From Dipteris shenzhenensis (lineage: Eukaryota > Polypodiophyta > Polypodiopsida > Gleicheniales), in the NCBI GenBank assembly GCA_047967505.1, contig CM106538.1: a DNA stretch of 64,000 nt, one strand, 5' to 3'. A model generated the notes under the pieces. That model worked only from the letters and a program-made list of their open reading frames with translations. It was not told the DNA's origin and did no database searches. Positions 14,001 to 26,000 of the stretch are shown here, piece by piece; position 1 is the stretch's first letter; every line of letters starts with the position of its first letter. The position numbers were made by a program, and so were the translations under genes.

Positions 14001-17000
14001 TACGCAGATGTACAGATAGCAGGAGCTCCATGAGCTTGTACGTCTGTACGATAGTACGGACGAAAGGTGCGGCTCGGGTACGAGCTGTACGGAATCAGTC
14101 CGTACAACTTGTACGGACGGGAGCTTGCGAGCTAAGAAGCAGAGAGTAGGATCTCACTCTGATACCAAATGTTACAAAAAGAGAGAGTGAGAGAGCAAGA
14201 AGCAAGAGAGCTGAGCGTAGTGCTTGCAATAGACTTGCAATAGAAGAAGTGACTAATACAAGAAGTGGGATGGGTTTTGTCTAAGTGACAAAACCTTATC
14301 CTTCACTAACCGTAGTTAGTAAACTAACTGTGGTTAGGGGAAAAAACCTCTAAATGAGGGAAAAGTGCCCCTAACCTACTTATTACATTACATTGGTCAC
14401 TGCTGAATTATAATAATAATTCTAACAATTTAGTGGCTCGGAAGCTATGGAAGTTGACCACGGGAGTGGAGGCGAAGACACAAGACATGGCGGACAAGCA
14501 AGGGGAGATAGTCATGGCAGTAAACTGAGAGGAGCTCGAAGCTTGGAAGACAGAGATGCCCATGCCTTGGTATTAATCATAGGGACTACAGCGGACTCTG
14601 TTCTTCCACATATCCAGATGGTCGAGACGTCAATAGAGGCGTGGATCACTCTGAAGGATCTATACGAGATGGACAACACGTGCGGAAGCGGAACCAGACC
14701 TGGTGGAGCAGGAGCCACTGGATGAAAAGCCAAGAAAAGATTTTGACACCGAAATGTTCCAGAGGACTACAACCATGGAGTTATTGGAGCATCGTCATCG
14801 ACGTGTTGGCATTGGGCCGAGATGTGTCGGTGAGAGGGGGTGTTGGAAAGGTCACCTCCCCATCTGTAAGCCCCCAAATGAGGAGAGCATGGGGGAGGGA
14901 GACCTAGGGGAAGGTATGCCCAGAGAAAGGGGACAGCCACTATACGGATCAGTACGGGCTGCTGCAGGGCAGTATACGGAAGGTGTGCAGGGTGCGCCAC
15001 GGTCCGGACAAGGGCTGAACAGAGGCGGAACAGTAGCAGCATGGAGTCGCACTGTTGCAGCAGGTATGGGCAGGTCTATGGCCTGCAAGTAGGGCTGGCA
15101 GGTGGTGGGGTAAGCAATCCAAAGGGGCTGGGCCCTGCATGGAACAAAGGACCAGCAAAGGGCCCTAATTAGGGCTGGATAGGCAGCCAACCAGCCAACC
15201 AATTGGTCGGTTGGTTAGGGCTGCTACAGACCAGCCAGTCAGCCCAATTAGGGCTGGCTGATCAGTTGGTTCTGGAGGGCCTTGTGCCCTATATAAGGAG
15301 GGCCTTTGTGCCCTCATAACTCATTCTCTGGAGCAACCAACCACCAGCAGATTGAAGCAGCAGGACCTTCCTTGGGCTTACATCCAGGAGGTGAAGGAGG
15401 CACATAGAAGCTGCAGACAAAGCTCAGAAAGGGCTGCCTACCTAGGCTGATGAAACCGGCCTCTAATCACTCAGAGGGCAGTGGAACTAAACCTTTAATC
15501 ACTTCAGCACTTATTTACAGCTCACAAAGCATATATCACAACCATTAACCATTGCATGATCACCATTTGGCATTTACCCATTTGTTCACAAACAAAACCA
15601 CTGAAAAAGGGATGGAGGCTAGAATGCCCCTGCTCAACAGACATAGACAAGTGCACCCGATTGGCCCCAAACACCGTGGCGCCCCTTTCGGTATTTCTTT
15701 ATATTTCACAGTGAAATGATTACAAGTTGCATCTGGGAGACCTTCCCTGCAACTGAGCACGCAGCCCCAATTCACTAAGCCTTCGCAAGGCTTTCAAGCA
15801 TATAACACCATCACATAAGTGCACTTAACCCGTAGGCTCAACCCAAAGGCATTCTCTTTTCCGAGTGCAATTCCATTGGCTGTCCAGATGCAATCACACT
15901 ACACCCCAGCTGCACTCTCCTTGAGTGGTTTCCAGATGGCATTCACAAAGCTTTTCAAAGCTCCGAAATAAAATCAGCAAAGTACCCAACCAAAGAATGA
16001 CTCATGTAGCACTGCCTGGGCACCTGTGAGCCAAGAAAGAGGCGGCACACGAGGCCAACCAATAGCTTATGGCAAAAAGAAATTGCAGTAGCAAAATCAC
16101 AACTCACCAAGCCCTGAAGACTCGAACCAAGTCCTCAATCGCCAAGAGGACATAGTAGCCAATGCCCAATTGCATTCTCAGCCAAAGAGGAGTGCAAAGG
16201 CATGAAGAAAGAGCATTTACAAGAGCCGACCAGCAAGAATTCCACTGAAAAATGCGAAAAGAAACACTTCTGTCGCGAAGAAGTGGGAGTTCTTGGGCTC
16301 AAAAGAAGCGTGCTTCAGAGAGGAATGCATTGAGAAGGTTTTGGAGAAGTTTCATCGCCGGAAAGTCCTCCAAAACTGAGAAAAACCAGTCAACCAGCAC
16401 GTCGGACCACTCGAAATTCAACAGAAAGCTGTAGCTTTGCAAGAGGAGAGGCCCAGGAGGCGGTAGAAGCAAAAAGGTCCAGAAAAAGCCACTTTTGCAA
16501 ATTCGTCCAGCAAAAGAAGTGCTCAGCTCTGCCCGTTCTACCAAACGCACGGAGGGAAAAGCATATCACTACGAAGGGGAGGCAGAGGGGAAGCCATCGG
16601 GCCAAACGGAAGTTGAGGAATCCAAACGGGTGAGGAGTTATGAAGAAAAACGGAATTCAGCTGAAGGAGGCTGAAAAACCAGTCCAAAATCTCAACAAAG
16701 GGAGAAGATGAGAGAGAAAACCACACATGTGAAGTTTAGAAGGCCCAGGAAGGTCCAGGAATGGCAAAGGAGCATGTAGAAGGCACTAGAGCCACCTGGA
16801 ACTCTAGGGGGGCCACTGAAGGTACATGGCCCTCTAGGGGGCCCATTAAAAATGCCACGTCATCATTTCCCAACAACCACTCTTTTAATTCCTTGGAATG
16901 CCTTTGGGCCTAGGGATTAATTACGCTTATGTGCTAGGCACCATGCCGCGTTTAATTACACATTATTAAGCCCACGCTTGGACATAAAAACCAAAGTTGT

Positions 17001-20000
17001 CACGGTCTTGTAGTACATTAAAGTACCTAGAATTTCACGCCCCCGTGACATACCCCTCTCTTGAAACAGCAAACCACAGTTTGCTGCCCCAAAACACAGG
17101 AGCGAGCATGAAATATAGCATAAAAGAGTATACAAGAAAGCCGCAGCTATAGTATACAGAGACAGTGAAAATATGGCTAGGAGAGGCATGCATCCATCCA
17201 TATATACTGCTCAAAATCTATGTGATCCTCGGCGATCAATAGTCAAGATGCATCAATATCATGAAGTCTCACAGCAGAAATACTGTCAGCTCAGTATCTC
17301 GGATGAAACATACAGTGTCATCAAGCGACCTCATGAAATCACGGTGAGCCCGTCTGTACTGAGGGAGTGGAGGTGCTACCCCCCTCTCGAACATCAGGTA
17401 ATGCTCCAGACGCTCGCTCTGCTGAACTACCTGTAGGAGCCCGGACCGCAGTCGGCTCTAATTGGAAAGCATCAAGGTAAAGCTGCAATATCCCAGGTGA
17501 ATCTGCCAGTTCACCTTCCTCCATCCATTTCGCATCAAGTGATGGGTAATTTTGAAATTTTACCAAGTAGCGACGGATAACTTTACCCTTGAGCTTTCTA
17601 TCTCTGTGTGCCAGAATCTGCTCTGGGACCAGAAGTTCATCCTGTTCTTCCACTTCAGGCTGCACCTCATCAGGTACATCCTCGGGAATATCTCCATGAT
17701 ATTGCTTTAATAAGCTCACATGAAAGGCATTATGTATCTTCCAATGCGGAGGCAACTTCAGCCTGTAAGCTACCTCGTTTATCTTTTCAGAAACCTGGAA
17801 AGGACCATAGTAACGCATGTTCAGCTTTGTGTACAACCTTTCCTTGCCTTTCTTATTTTTCAGCCTTGCCTTCTGAAAACGCAGCAAAACCCAATCACCT
17901 TCTGTGAATACCAATTCCCTGCGGTGCTTATCTGCTGCTCTTTTCTGCTTGTCTTGACTTCTTTGCAAGGCATATTTGATCTTCTTGTAAGCCTCTTCAA
18001 GGCTTTCCACAAAACGATCAGCTTCGAAGATTTTCTCTTTTGTATGCAAAATGGGAGGTATCTTCCTGGCACCTTCCACTATTTCAAAAGGTGCTTTACC
18101 TGTGGATGTGTGCACCGTATTATTGTAAGCATATTCCAGCAAAGGCAAATAATGCTCCCATTTGCTTTTGTGGTCTGAGACATAGCATTTAAACATATCC
18201 AAGATGGTAGAGTTTTCCTGCTCCGATTGTCCATCAGACTGAGGGTGAAAAGATGACGAAAAATTCAGCGTAGTGCCCATATTTTCAAACAGTCCTCTCC
18301 AAAAGAGGCTGGTCATCCTCGGATCTCTATCACTGATTATGGATTCAGGCATCCCATGATACTTGAAGACATGCTGCAAAAACAATCTGGCCATTTGATC
18401 TGCTGTAATTTTCTTTCTTACTGGCACAAAGTGGGCTTGTTTGCTAAACCTGCAAATTATTGTCCACAATCCATCATGTCCAGTAGGAGTACGTGGAAGA
18501 TCAAACACAAAATCCATAGCTATGCTTTGCCATGGTCTATCAGGAATTGGCAAAGGGTGTAACAACCCAGGTGCCTTCTGCCTGTCAAACTTTACTTTCT
18601 GACAAACCATGCATGTTCTCACATAATCTTCCACATCTTTCCTCAAAGATGGCCAATAAAAGTATTGCTCCACTGCTGTAATTGTTGCTGTAATTCCCCT
18701 ATGTCCTGCATATGGAGGAGCATGACTTTCCATTATGACTTTCTGTCGCATCTGATCAGTGACACAGAGTCGTCCATGCATCAAAATGAAACCCTCTTTC
18801 AACATATAGTGATCATGCCTTTGACCATCAGAAAGCTGATCATAAATAGTTGAAAAATCAGCATCATTAACATACTGATCTTTCATCACATCTAACACAT
18901 TGTTGTAAGCAATGCTCACTGCTGAAACACTGGGTTTCTTGGAGACTGCTTCAGGCTGTGGTTTCCTGGAAAGTGCATCAGCCACGACATTTTTGTTACC
19001 CGGTACATGTACAATTTGAAAATGAAACATTGAGAGGAAGTTAGCCCATCTCATGTGCTTTTCAGATAATTTTCTCTGCGTGAGAAAATATCTAAGTGAC
19101 TGATGATCTGTTTGCACATAAAAATCAGCTCCAAGAAGGTAATGTTTCCATGTGGTCAAAGCATGTATCACTGCTAACATTTCCTTCTCGTATGTCTGCA
19201 AGTACAATTCAGCATCTTTGAGAACTCTACTCTCATATGCAACCACTCTGCCATCCTGCATCAAAGTGCCTCCTATGCTGTTTCCACATGCATCACAAGT
19301 TACAGCAAAGGGTTTTGCAAGATCTGGCAAGATAATAACGGGTTCAGAACACAATTTTTGCTTCAGCTCTTCAAAAGCTGCATTTTCCTTTGGTCCCCAC
19401 CGAAACGGTACAGCTTTCTTTTGTAAAGCATGCAAGGGAGAAGCAATTTCTGCAAAGTACTTTATAAACCTCCGATAGTATGAACACAACCCAAGAAAGC
19501 TTCTGACTTCATGCAGATTTTTCAAAATTGGCCAACTCCTTATGGCCTCAACTTTTGCAGGATCCATCTTGACTCCATCCTTTGACACTATATGACCGAG
19601 AAAATGAATCTCATGCATAAAGAATTCACTTTTCTTGGTGTTTATTAATAGCTTGTGTCTTTTCAACTCTTGAAACACAATAGTGAGGTGTTTCCTGTGC
19701 TCCTGCTCATTTTTAGAGAACACAATGATGTCATCAAAGAAAGTGCCCACAAACTTTTCTGTGTGCTCTAAAAATTCTGTCCATCATTCTATTGAAAGTG
19801 GCAGGTGCATTAGTCAAACCAAAAGGCATCACAAGGAACTCATATAAGCCAAATGAAGTGCGGAAGGCAGTCTTGTAGACATCTTCAGGCCGTATCCTTA
19901 TCTGATGGTATCCACTTTTAAGGTCAATACGACTGAACATTGAGGAACCTTCCAACCGATCCAATATATCATCAATGCGTGGAATTGGAAAACGGTTCTT

Positions 20001-23000
20001 AATTGTGACTTTATTCAAAGCCCTATAATCAATACACATTCTCCAACTGCCATCCTTCTTTTGCACAAGCAACACAGGGGAACAGTAAGGAGAATTACTT
20101 GGCTGTATTAATTCCTTTTCCAAGAGTTCCTTCACTTGTGACATTATCTCTTCCTGTTGTGCCTTACTGACACGATAGGGAGGTATATTAGGCGGTGAGC
20201 TTCCTGGAATTATATCAATTTGATGATCCTCGGGCCTCTTGGGAGGTAATTCTTGAGGAAGTGCATCTGAGAAACAATCCTGAAAATCTGAAATAAAAGC
20301 AGCCCTTTCTCTATCTAAAGCAGAAAGAGTAGAGCCCTCCTGAACTGGTTGGCTGTCCTCTTTGACAAAAATCAAGTACGCTGAAATATGACGCTTTATT
20401 ACATTGGAAATACAAGAAGCTGAAACTACAGGGATGGACTCCCCTTTCAACTTTACATCAAGTACATGATTTTTGCCTCTATGAGTTAAAGAAATCTTCT
20501 TGTTTCTCATCTGCACATCAGCCCCCACCCTGTACATCCAAGGCATCCCAAGCAAAGCATCACACTCTGGCAAAGGCATAATGTAGAAGTCCTCTGCATC
20601 CTGATATCCCTGGATATGCATCCTCAACTTGCCAATGATAGGAGTGACAGGTGTGTTGAGTTCAGGGTTGGCCATATCACACATGCCGGATGGCCCCATT
20701 TCCTCAGGCTCGATGCCAAGCCTTCCTGCCATATCAGGAGTTATGAAATTTGCCTTTGCCCCAGAATCAAAGAAAAACAAACAATTCTGATTTCTGATTT
20801 TTCCCCATGCTCTGCACATCTCAGTCTTTTTCATTTCCTCTTCATCATGTGCATGTGGCAAACTCCCAATCACATCTGGAAGAAGTCCTGCAGAAGGTTT
20901 AGGCTTTTTGCCCTTCCGATCAGCCTGTTTATCACCATTCTTATCATCATCTGACCTGTCTCTTTTCTTGAATGGGCAATCATAAGAGCGGTGTCCCTCT
21001 TCTTTGCATATAAAACATTTGTTTTGCTCCATGAGTGACTTTTTCTCTTCATCAGATAACTTGGTACGGGGCTGTTTATTAGGCTGTCCACGCCTTTGAC
21101 CAGCTTTGAATTGGGCTTTTCCTCCCTTTTGAAACGGTCGTTTGCCATAATTTTTATTTTCAGATTTGATGTCCTTATCCTGGTGTTTGGCAGCCCGTTT
21201 GTTGTCTTCTTTCTTGCTGTCCATAAAGCCCAAATTCTTCTCCTGCATCCATGCATATGCTGTCCTTGCATTCTCAATTAATTGAGTCATAGAACCCACC
21301 TTGGTTTTGATGCAATAATCACGTAGCTCACTAGGCAATCCACAACAGTACCTCTCTATTTGCTCTTTCAAAGAAACATGCCTGTAAGAGCTCAATGGCA
21401 GCAAAACATCCCAAAACCTCTGGGTGTAATCATCAAGATTCTTGCAAAGTTTGTATGACAAGTCATGCCAGTGTGAAAGTACTTCAACTTCAAAAGTTGG
21501 AGTAAGCCAAGTAGAAGAGAACACTTGCTTAAATTCCAGCCAAGTAGCAGGCGCATCTCCATGAAGCATAAGGTTAGTGTACCACTTAAGTGCATTGCCT
21601 TTCAAAAATGTGGCAACCTTCCTCATCTTGGATGCTTCTGTAAACAAACCCCCAAGAAATGCAGCATCAAACTGTTGAAGGAATGTGAGGGCTTTGTACC
21701 TGTCCTGTACTCCATTATATGTATCAAACTTGACATGAGAACCACCATCCTTAAATTCTTTATATACATTTGATATTGGCTGTCCCAAAGATGGCTGTAT
21801 ATTTGCAGCATTCCCTTGACTAGGGAGAGCCATGCTTGGCTGAACATTAGGCATGGGAGCATATGCTGTGGCTTGCATGCCTGGCTGCATTCCCACATTG
21901 TCATACATGGCTTGTTTTCTATGCCCAATTGGCGGTGAAATCAACATAGCATCAAAAATAGAATCTGTACCAAAATATTCAGGTTGCTGCCTCAAATATG
22001 GCTGAGGTGGTTGAGCCACATTTATGGACTGCACATTATTATTTTGAGGAGTAGAAATACCCAAACCAAGGCCTTGTGCTGGCTGCTCATACTGTTGCAC
22101 TGGATGTACTTTTTGTACCTCTTTCTCAAGTGCTCTTTTGGGCGATTCCTCTCTCTTGGAAGTCACTTTCTGAGTCATTTTTGATGGCTGTCCCTCATGG
22201 GAAACCGATGCATGTGTGTACTCACTCTTTCCGTGCTTGTGCTTTCTTGGTTTCTTCTTCTTCTTGGCATTTGTTTGCACAATCTGAGCCAAATTTTGAG
22301 CCAGCTGAGTCAAAGCAGTCACTGCACTTGCAAGCTGTGCATTCAACATAGTAGCATCATCTGACTCACTGCTAGAACTAGTATCACCGTTGAGCTCAGT
22401 TGTAGCTTCATGTGTGGCCTGCTCAAAAGGCATTTGTTGTGCTTCCTGCAGCTGTACACTAGCTGGATCATTAAGGCTTTCCTGCCTTCTCCTTTGAGGA
22501 GTTGTGGAGCTCTCTTGCTCATGGGTACTCACCATGTTCATGGTTGTAATATTCAGCTGTCAAAAAGTGCAGCAAAGATATCCTTCCACCAAACTACCAA
22601 GGCCCACCTCTTGAGAAAGAGTGTGTGGTGTCCCGGCAACGGAACCAATGAAACCGGCCTCTAATCACTCAGAGGGCAATGGAACTAAACCTTTAATCAC
22701 TTCAGCACTTATTTACAGCTCACAAAGCATATATCACAACCATTAACCATTGCATGATCACCATTTGGCATTTACCCATTTGTTCACAAACAAAACCACT
22801 GAAAAAGGGATGGAGGCTAGAATGCCCCTGCTCAACAGACATAGACAAGTGCACCCGATTGGCCCCAAACACCGTGGCGCCCCTTTCGGTATTTCTTTAT
22901 ATTTCACAGTGAAATGATTACAAGTTGCATCTGGGAGACCTTCCCTGCAACTGAGCACGCAGCCCCAATTCACTAAGCCTTCGCAAGGCTTTCAAGCATA

Positions 23001-26000
23001 TAACACCATCACATAAGTGCACTTAACCCGTAGGCTCAACCCAAAGGCATTCTCTTTTCCGAGTGCAATTCCATTGGCTGTCCAGATGCAATCACACTAC
23101 ACCCCAGCTGCACTCTCCTTGAGTGGTTTCCAGATGGCATTCACAAAGCTTTTCAAAGCTCCGAAATAAAATCAGCAAAGTACCCAACCAAAGAATGACT
23201 CATGTAGCACTGCCTGGGCACCTGTGAGCCAAGAAAGAGGCGGCACACGAGGCCAACCAATAGCTTATGGCAAAAAGAAATTGCAGTAGCAAAATCACAA
23301 CTCACCAAGCCCTGAAGACTCGAACCAAGTCCTCAATCGCCAAGAGGACATAGTAGCCAATGCCCAATTGCATTCTCAGCCAAAGAGGAGTGCAAAGGCA
23401 TGAAGAAAGAGCATTTACAAGAGCCGACCAGCAAGAATTCCACTGAAAAATGCGAAAAGAAACACTTCTGTCGCGAAGAAGTGGGAGTTCTTGGGCTCAA
23501 AAGAAGCGTGCTTCAGAGAGGAATGCATTGAGAAGGTTTTGGAGAAGTTTCATCGCCGGAAAGTCCTCCAAAACTGAGAAAAACCAGTCAACCAGCACGT
23601 CGGACCACTCGAAATTCAACAGAAAGCTGTAGCTTTGCAAGAGGAGAGGCCCAGGAGGCGGTAGAAGCAAAAAGGTCCAGAAAAAGCCACTTTTGCAAAT
23701 TCGTCCAGCAAAAGAAGTGCTCAGCTCTGCCCGTTCTACCAAACGCACGGAGGGAAAAGCATATCACTACGAAGGGGAGGCAGAGGGGAAGCCATCGGGC
23801 CAAACGGAAGTTGAGGAATCCAAACGGGTGAGGAGTTATGAAGAAAAACGGAATTCAGCTGAAGGAGGCTGAAAAACCAGTCCAAAATCTCAACAAAGGG
23901 AGAAGATGAGAGAGAAAACCACACATGTGAAGTTTAGAAGGCCCAGGAAGGTCCAGGAATGGCAAAGGAGCATGTAGAAGGCACTAGAGCCACCTGGAAC
24001 TCTAGGGGGGCCACTGAAGGTACATGGCCCTCTAGGGGGCCCATTAAAAATGCCACGTCATCATTTCCCAACAACCACTCTTTTAATTCCTTGGAATGCC
24101 TTTGGGCCTAGGGATTAATTACGCTTATGTGCTAGGCACCATGCCGCGTTTAATTACACATTATTAAGCCCACGCTTGGACATAAAAACCAAAGTTGTCA
24201 CGGTCTTGTAGTACATTAAAGTACCTAGAATTTCACGCCCCCGTGACAGCTGATCTATAGGCAGAGTAAGGGAGAGAGAACCATTCTGGATGGAAAGTCT
24301 ACAAACGCTCGAGGTGGAGCATGCGGGCTCGAGTCTAGAGATAATTGGCAGATACGAGAAGGACCTTGTGGTAAGATCACAGGACTACACCATTGGTGGG
24401 ACTCTGGATCTATCTCTTTTGTATTGTGTCCATAGCTTTGGACGGAAATATATTATTTTGGTGGTTTCTCTATCTGGCTGATTCATTGTCTATTGATGAG
24501 TCTGCACATCTATTTTATGCACATAAGTTAAGAAGTTTGTGATTCCACACCCCACACCACACTGTGTGAGCTCCTGGGCATTACTATCAGTCTTCCACTG
24601 TGCGTACCCTCTGTTGGGTGATTTCTAACAGCCATTTAGCAGGACATCATTTTCACCTTGCGTGCCACTTGGGAGCGTGGAACTCCAAGATTGAGAGCGA
24701 CCGCCGAAAGGCGGGAGTGTTTCTACAAGGCCTCGCCTACGGGAATCTTTTACACCCTTTCCGTGAGGGGTATGCACTAGATGTATAGACCACCACCCTG
24801 GTTGCCAACTCCTATTTCGAACCTCTCTAGGTAGTGAGCTAGGAGATCCAAAAACAGGTTGGTTTTCCGCTAGCTAGCAACCATCTCCTTTTATTGAGTA
24901 CTTACCATCCTCAGCTCCTTTCAGAAGCTGTTTTGTACGGTGTTTTAAAGCATCAATAGAATTTTCTTTCCTCTAGGGAAAAAATAATCAGCATCCATAT
25001 GACCCTGAAACCCAGCGCCAAACCATGAAATCCTTCCTTGTGTCAACAATACTTGCAAAGCACCTAGATGACTCCAAGCACTCATTGTAGTCCTTCACCT
25101 TCACAAAAGTTTCCGAGTCCTTGATTGCCCACATCTCAATATCAAGCATCCTTACTGTGACTTTTGGATCTGCATGTCTGATCTCAATAACACTCGAAAA
25201 TGTCACAAAGAAAAATTATCCACTGAGTGCCACATTAGCAGTGTCTGACTCCCCTCAATCTGAACTGGACCCCTTCTTGTTCTTTTGATCTACCTTTTTC
25301 TTTTTGCAATCCTTCACAAAATAGCCTAGCCGATCACAATAGAAACACACATTTCTTCTAGTGCTTCCTTTTTTTCTTGGTTTCTTAAGTGTCCTCATAG
25401 TCATCCTTTTTGAGCTTGCCACCGCTAGGCTTACTCTTCTGCTTGCCGACATTATCTTTGGCCAGCAACGCCTTGTCATCACTCTTGTCCCGAGCCTCCT
25501 TTCGCAATAAAGGACCCAGTTCTCTCTTGTTGTCACAGCCATAACAAACCCCTTGAAACTCTGTGGTAGCATCCCAAGAACTGGCAAGGCCAACTGGCTT
25601 GAGTCCACTCTCTGGCCAACCGAGGCCAACTGATTTCTCACCACCTTCATCCTAGTGAGATGGTCATGGACCGTATCTCCTTCATCTATGCTCATATTGA
25701 ACAACTAATGATTCAGAGCTATAATTTGGGACATCTTGTCCGTGTCGTATAAATCCTTTAGAGTGGCCCACACCTCGACCGACGTGTCCACCATCTTGAT
25801 GTGAGCAATCACTGAATCTGCCGTCGTCCGTATGATCAGCGCTAGGGCCTGGGCATCCTTGTCATCCCATGCTTCGAGGTCATCTGGATCTATAGCAAGG
25901 ACCACATTACCCACCGCATCCTTGACGCCTGTGGGCATTGGATCTGTTCCTGTCGTGATCTTCCACAGGTCACTGGAGCTACGAGGGAAAGTGATTTTGG

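Larger units (their letters stand above)
9124..14427 (-). mobile_element. Element B: decayed Copia LTR retrotransposon inside element A
   Basis: Its LTRs are 9124-9370 (247 bp) and 14170-14427 (258 bp), both TGTTAC...CTAACA. They differ in part by an 11-bp duplication in the right copy. The target duplication ATTTA lies at 9119-9123 and 14428-14432. On the minus strand the primer site TGGTATCAGAG (14157-14167) lies next to the right LTR and a G-rich polypurine tract (about 9371-9381) next to the left one. Gag, zinc knuckle, protease, integrase, RT and an RNase H tail occur in Copia order but are broken. Confidence 0.92.
15451..24248 (-). mobile_element. Element C: young full-length chromodomain Gypsy retrotransposon
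   Basis: Both LTRs are 1600 bp (15451-17050 and 22649-24248), TGAAACC...GTGACA on the plus strand, and only one difference was noticed (G at 15481, A at 22679). The target duplication GCTGA is at 15446-15450 and 24249-24253. The polypurine tract lies at about 17051-17065 (AAGAGAGGGG on the minus strand). The primer site (about 22628-22647) complements a sequence ending CCCGGCAACGGAACCA, one base from the LTR. Coding capacity is nearly intact: gag-protease-RT, then RT-RNase H-integrase-chromodomain. Confidence 0.95.
7854..24630 (+). mobile_element. Element A: non-autonomous Copia LTR retrotransposon, interrupted by elements B and C
   Basis: The left LTR is 7854-8839; the right LTR is 14841-15450 plus 24254-24630, split by element C. 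The 5-bp target duplication GCCAT lies at 7849-7853 and 24631-24635. The right LTR starts TGTTGGAAAGG and ends TTTCTAACA; the left LTR's first dinucleotide has mutated to TT. The primer site TGGTATCAGAGC (initiator Met tRNA type) is at 8840-8851 and the polypurine tract GAGAGGGGG ends at 14840. After subtracting element B, the inside is under 700 bp: a gag start, a second gag piece and no pol, so it depended on another element for movement. Confidence 0.9.

Noticed and set aside
13401-14149. Cluster of medium-length frames on both strands
   Set aside because: They arise from the repeat-rich untranslated leader of element B (79-bp repeat and TACGG cluster).
15560-16726. Several 60-83 codon frames duplicated at 22758-23924
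   Set aside because: They sit inside the two nearly identical LTRs of element C; identity reflects the LTR repeat, not coding selection.
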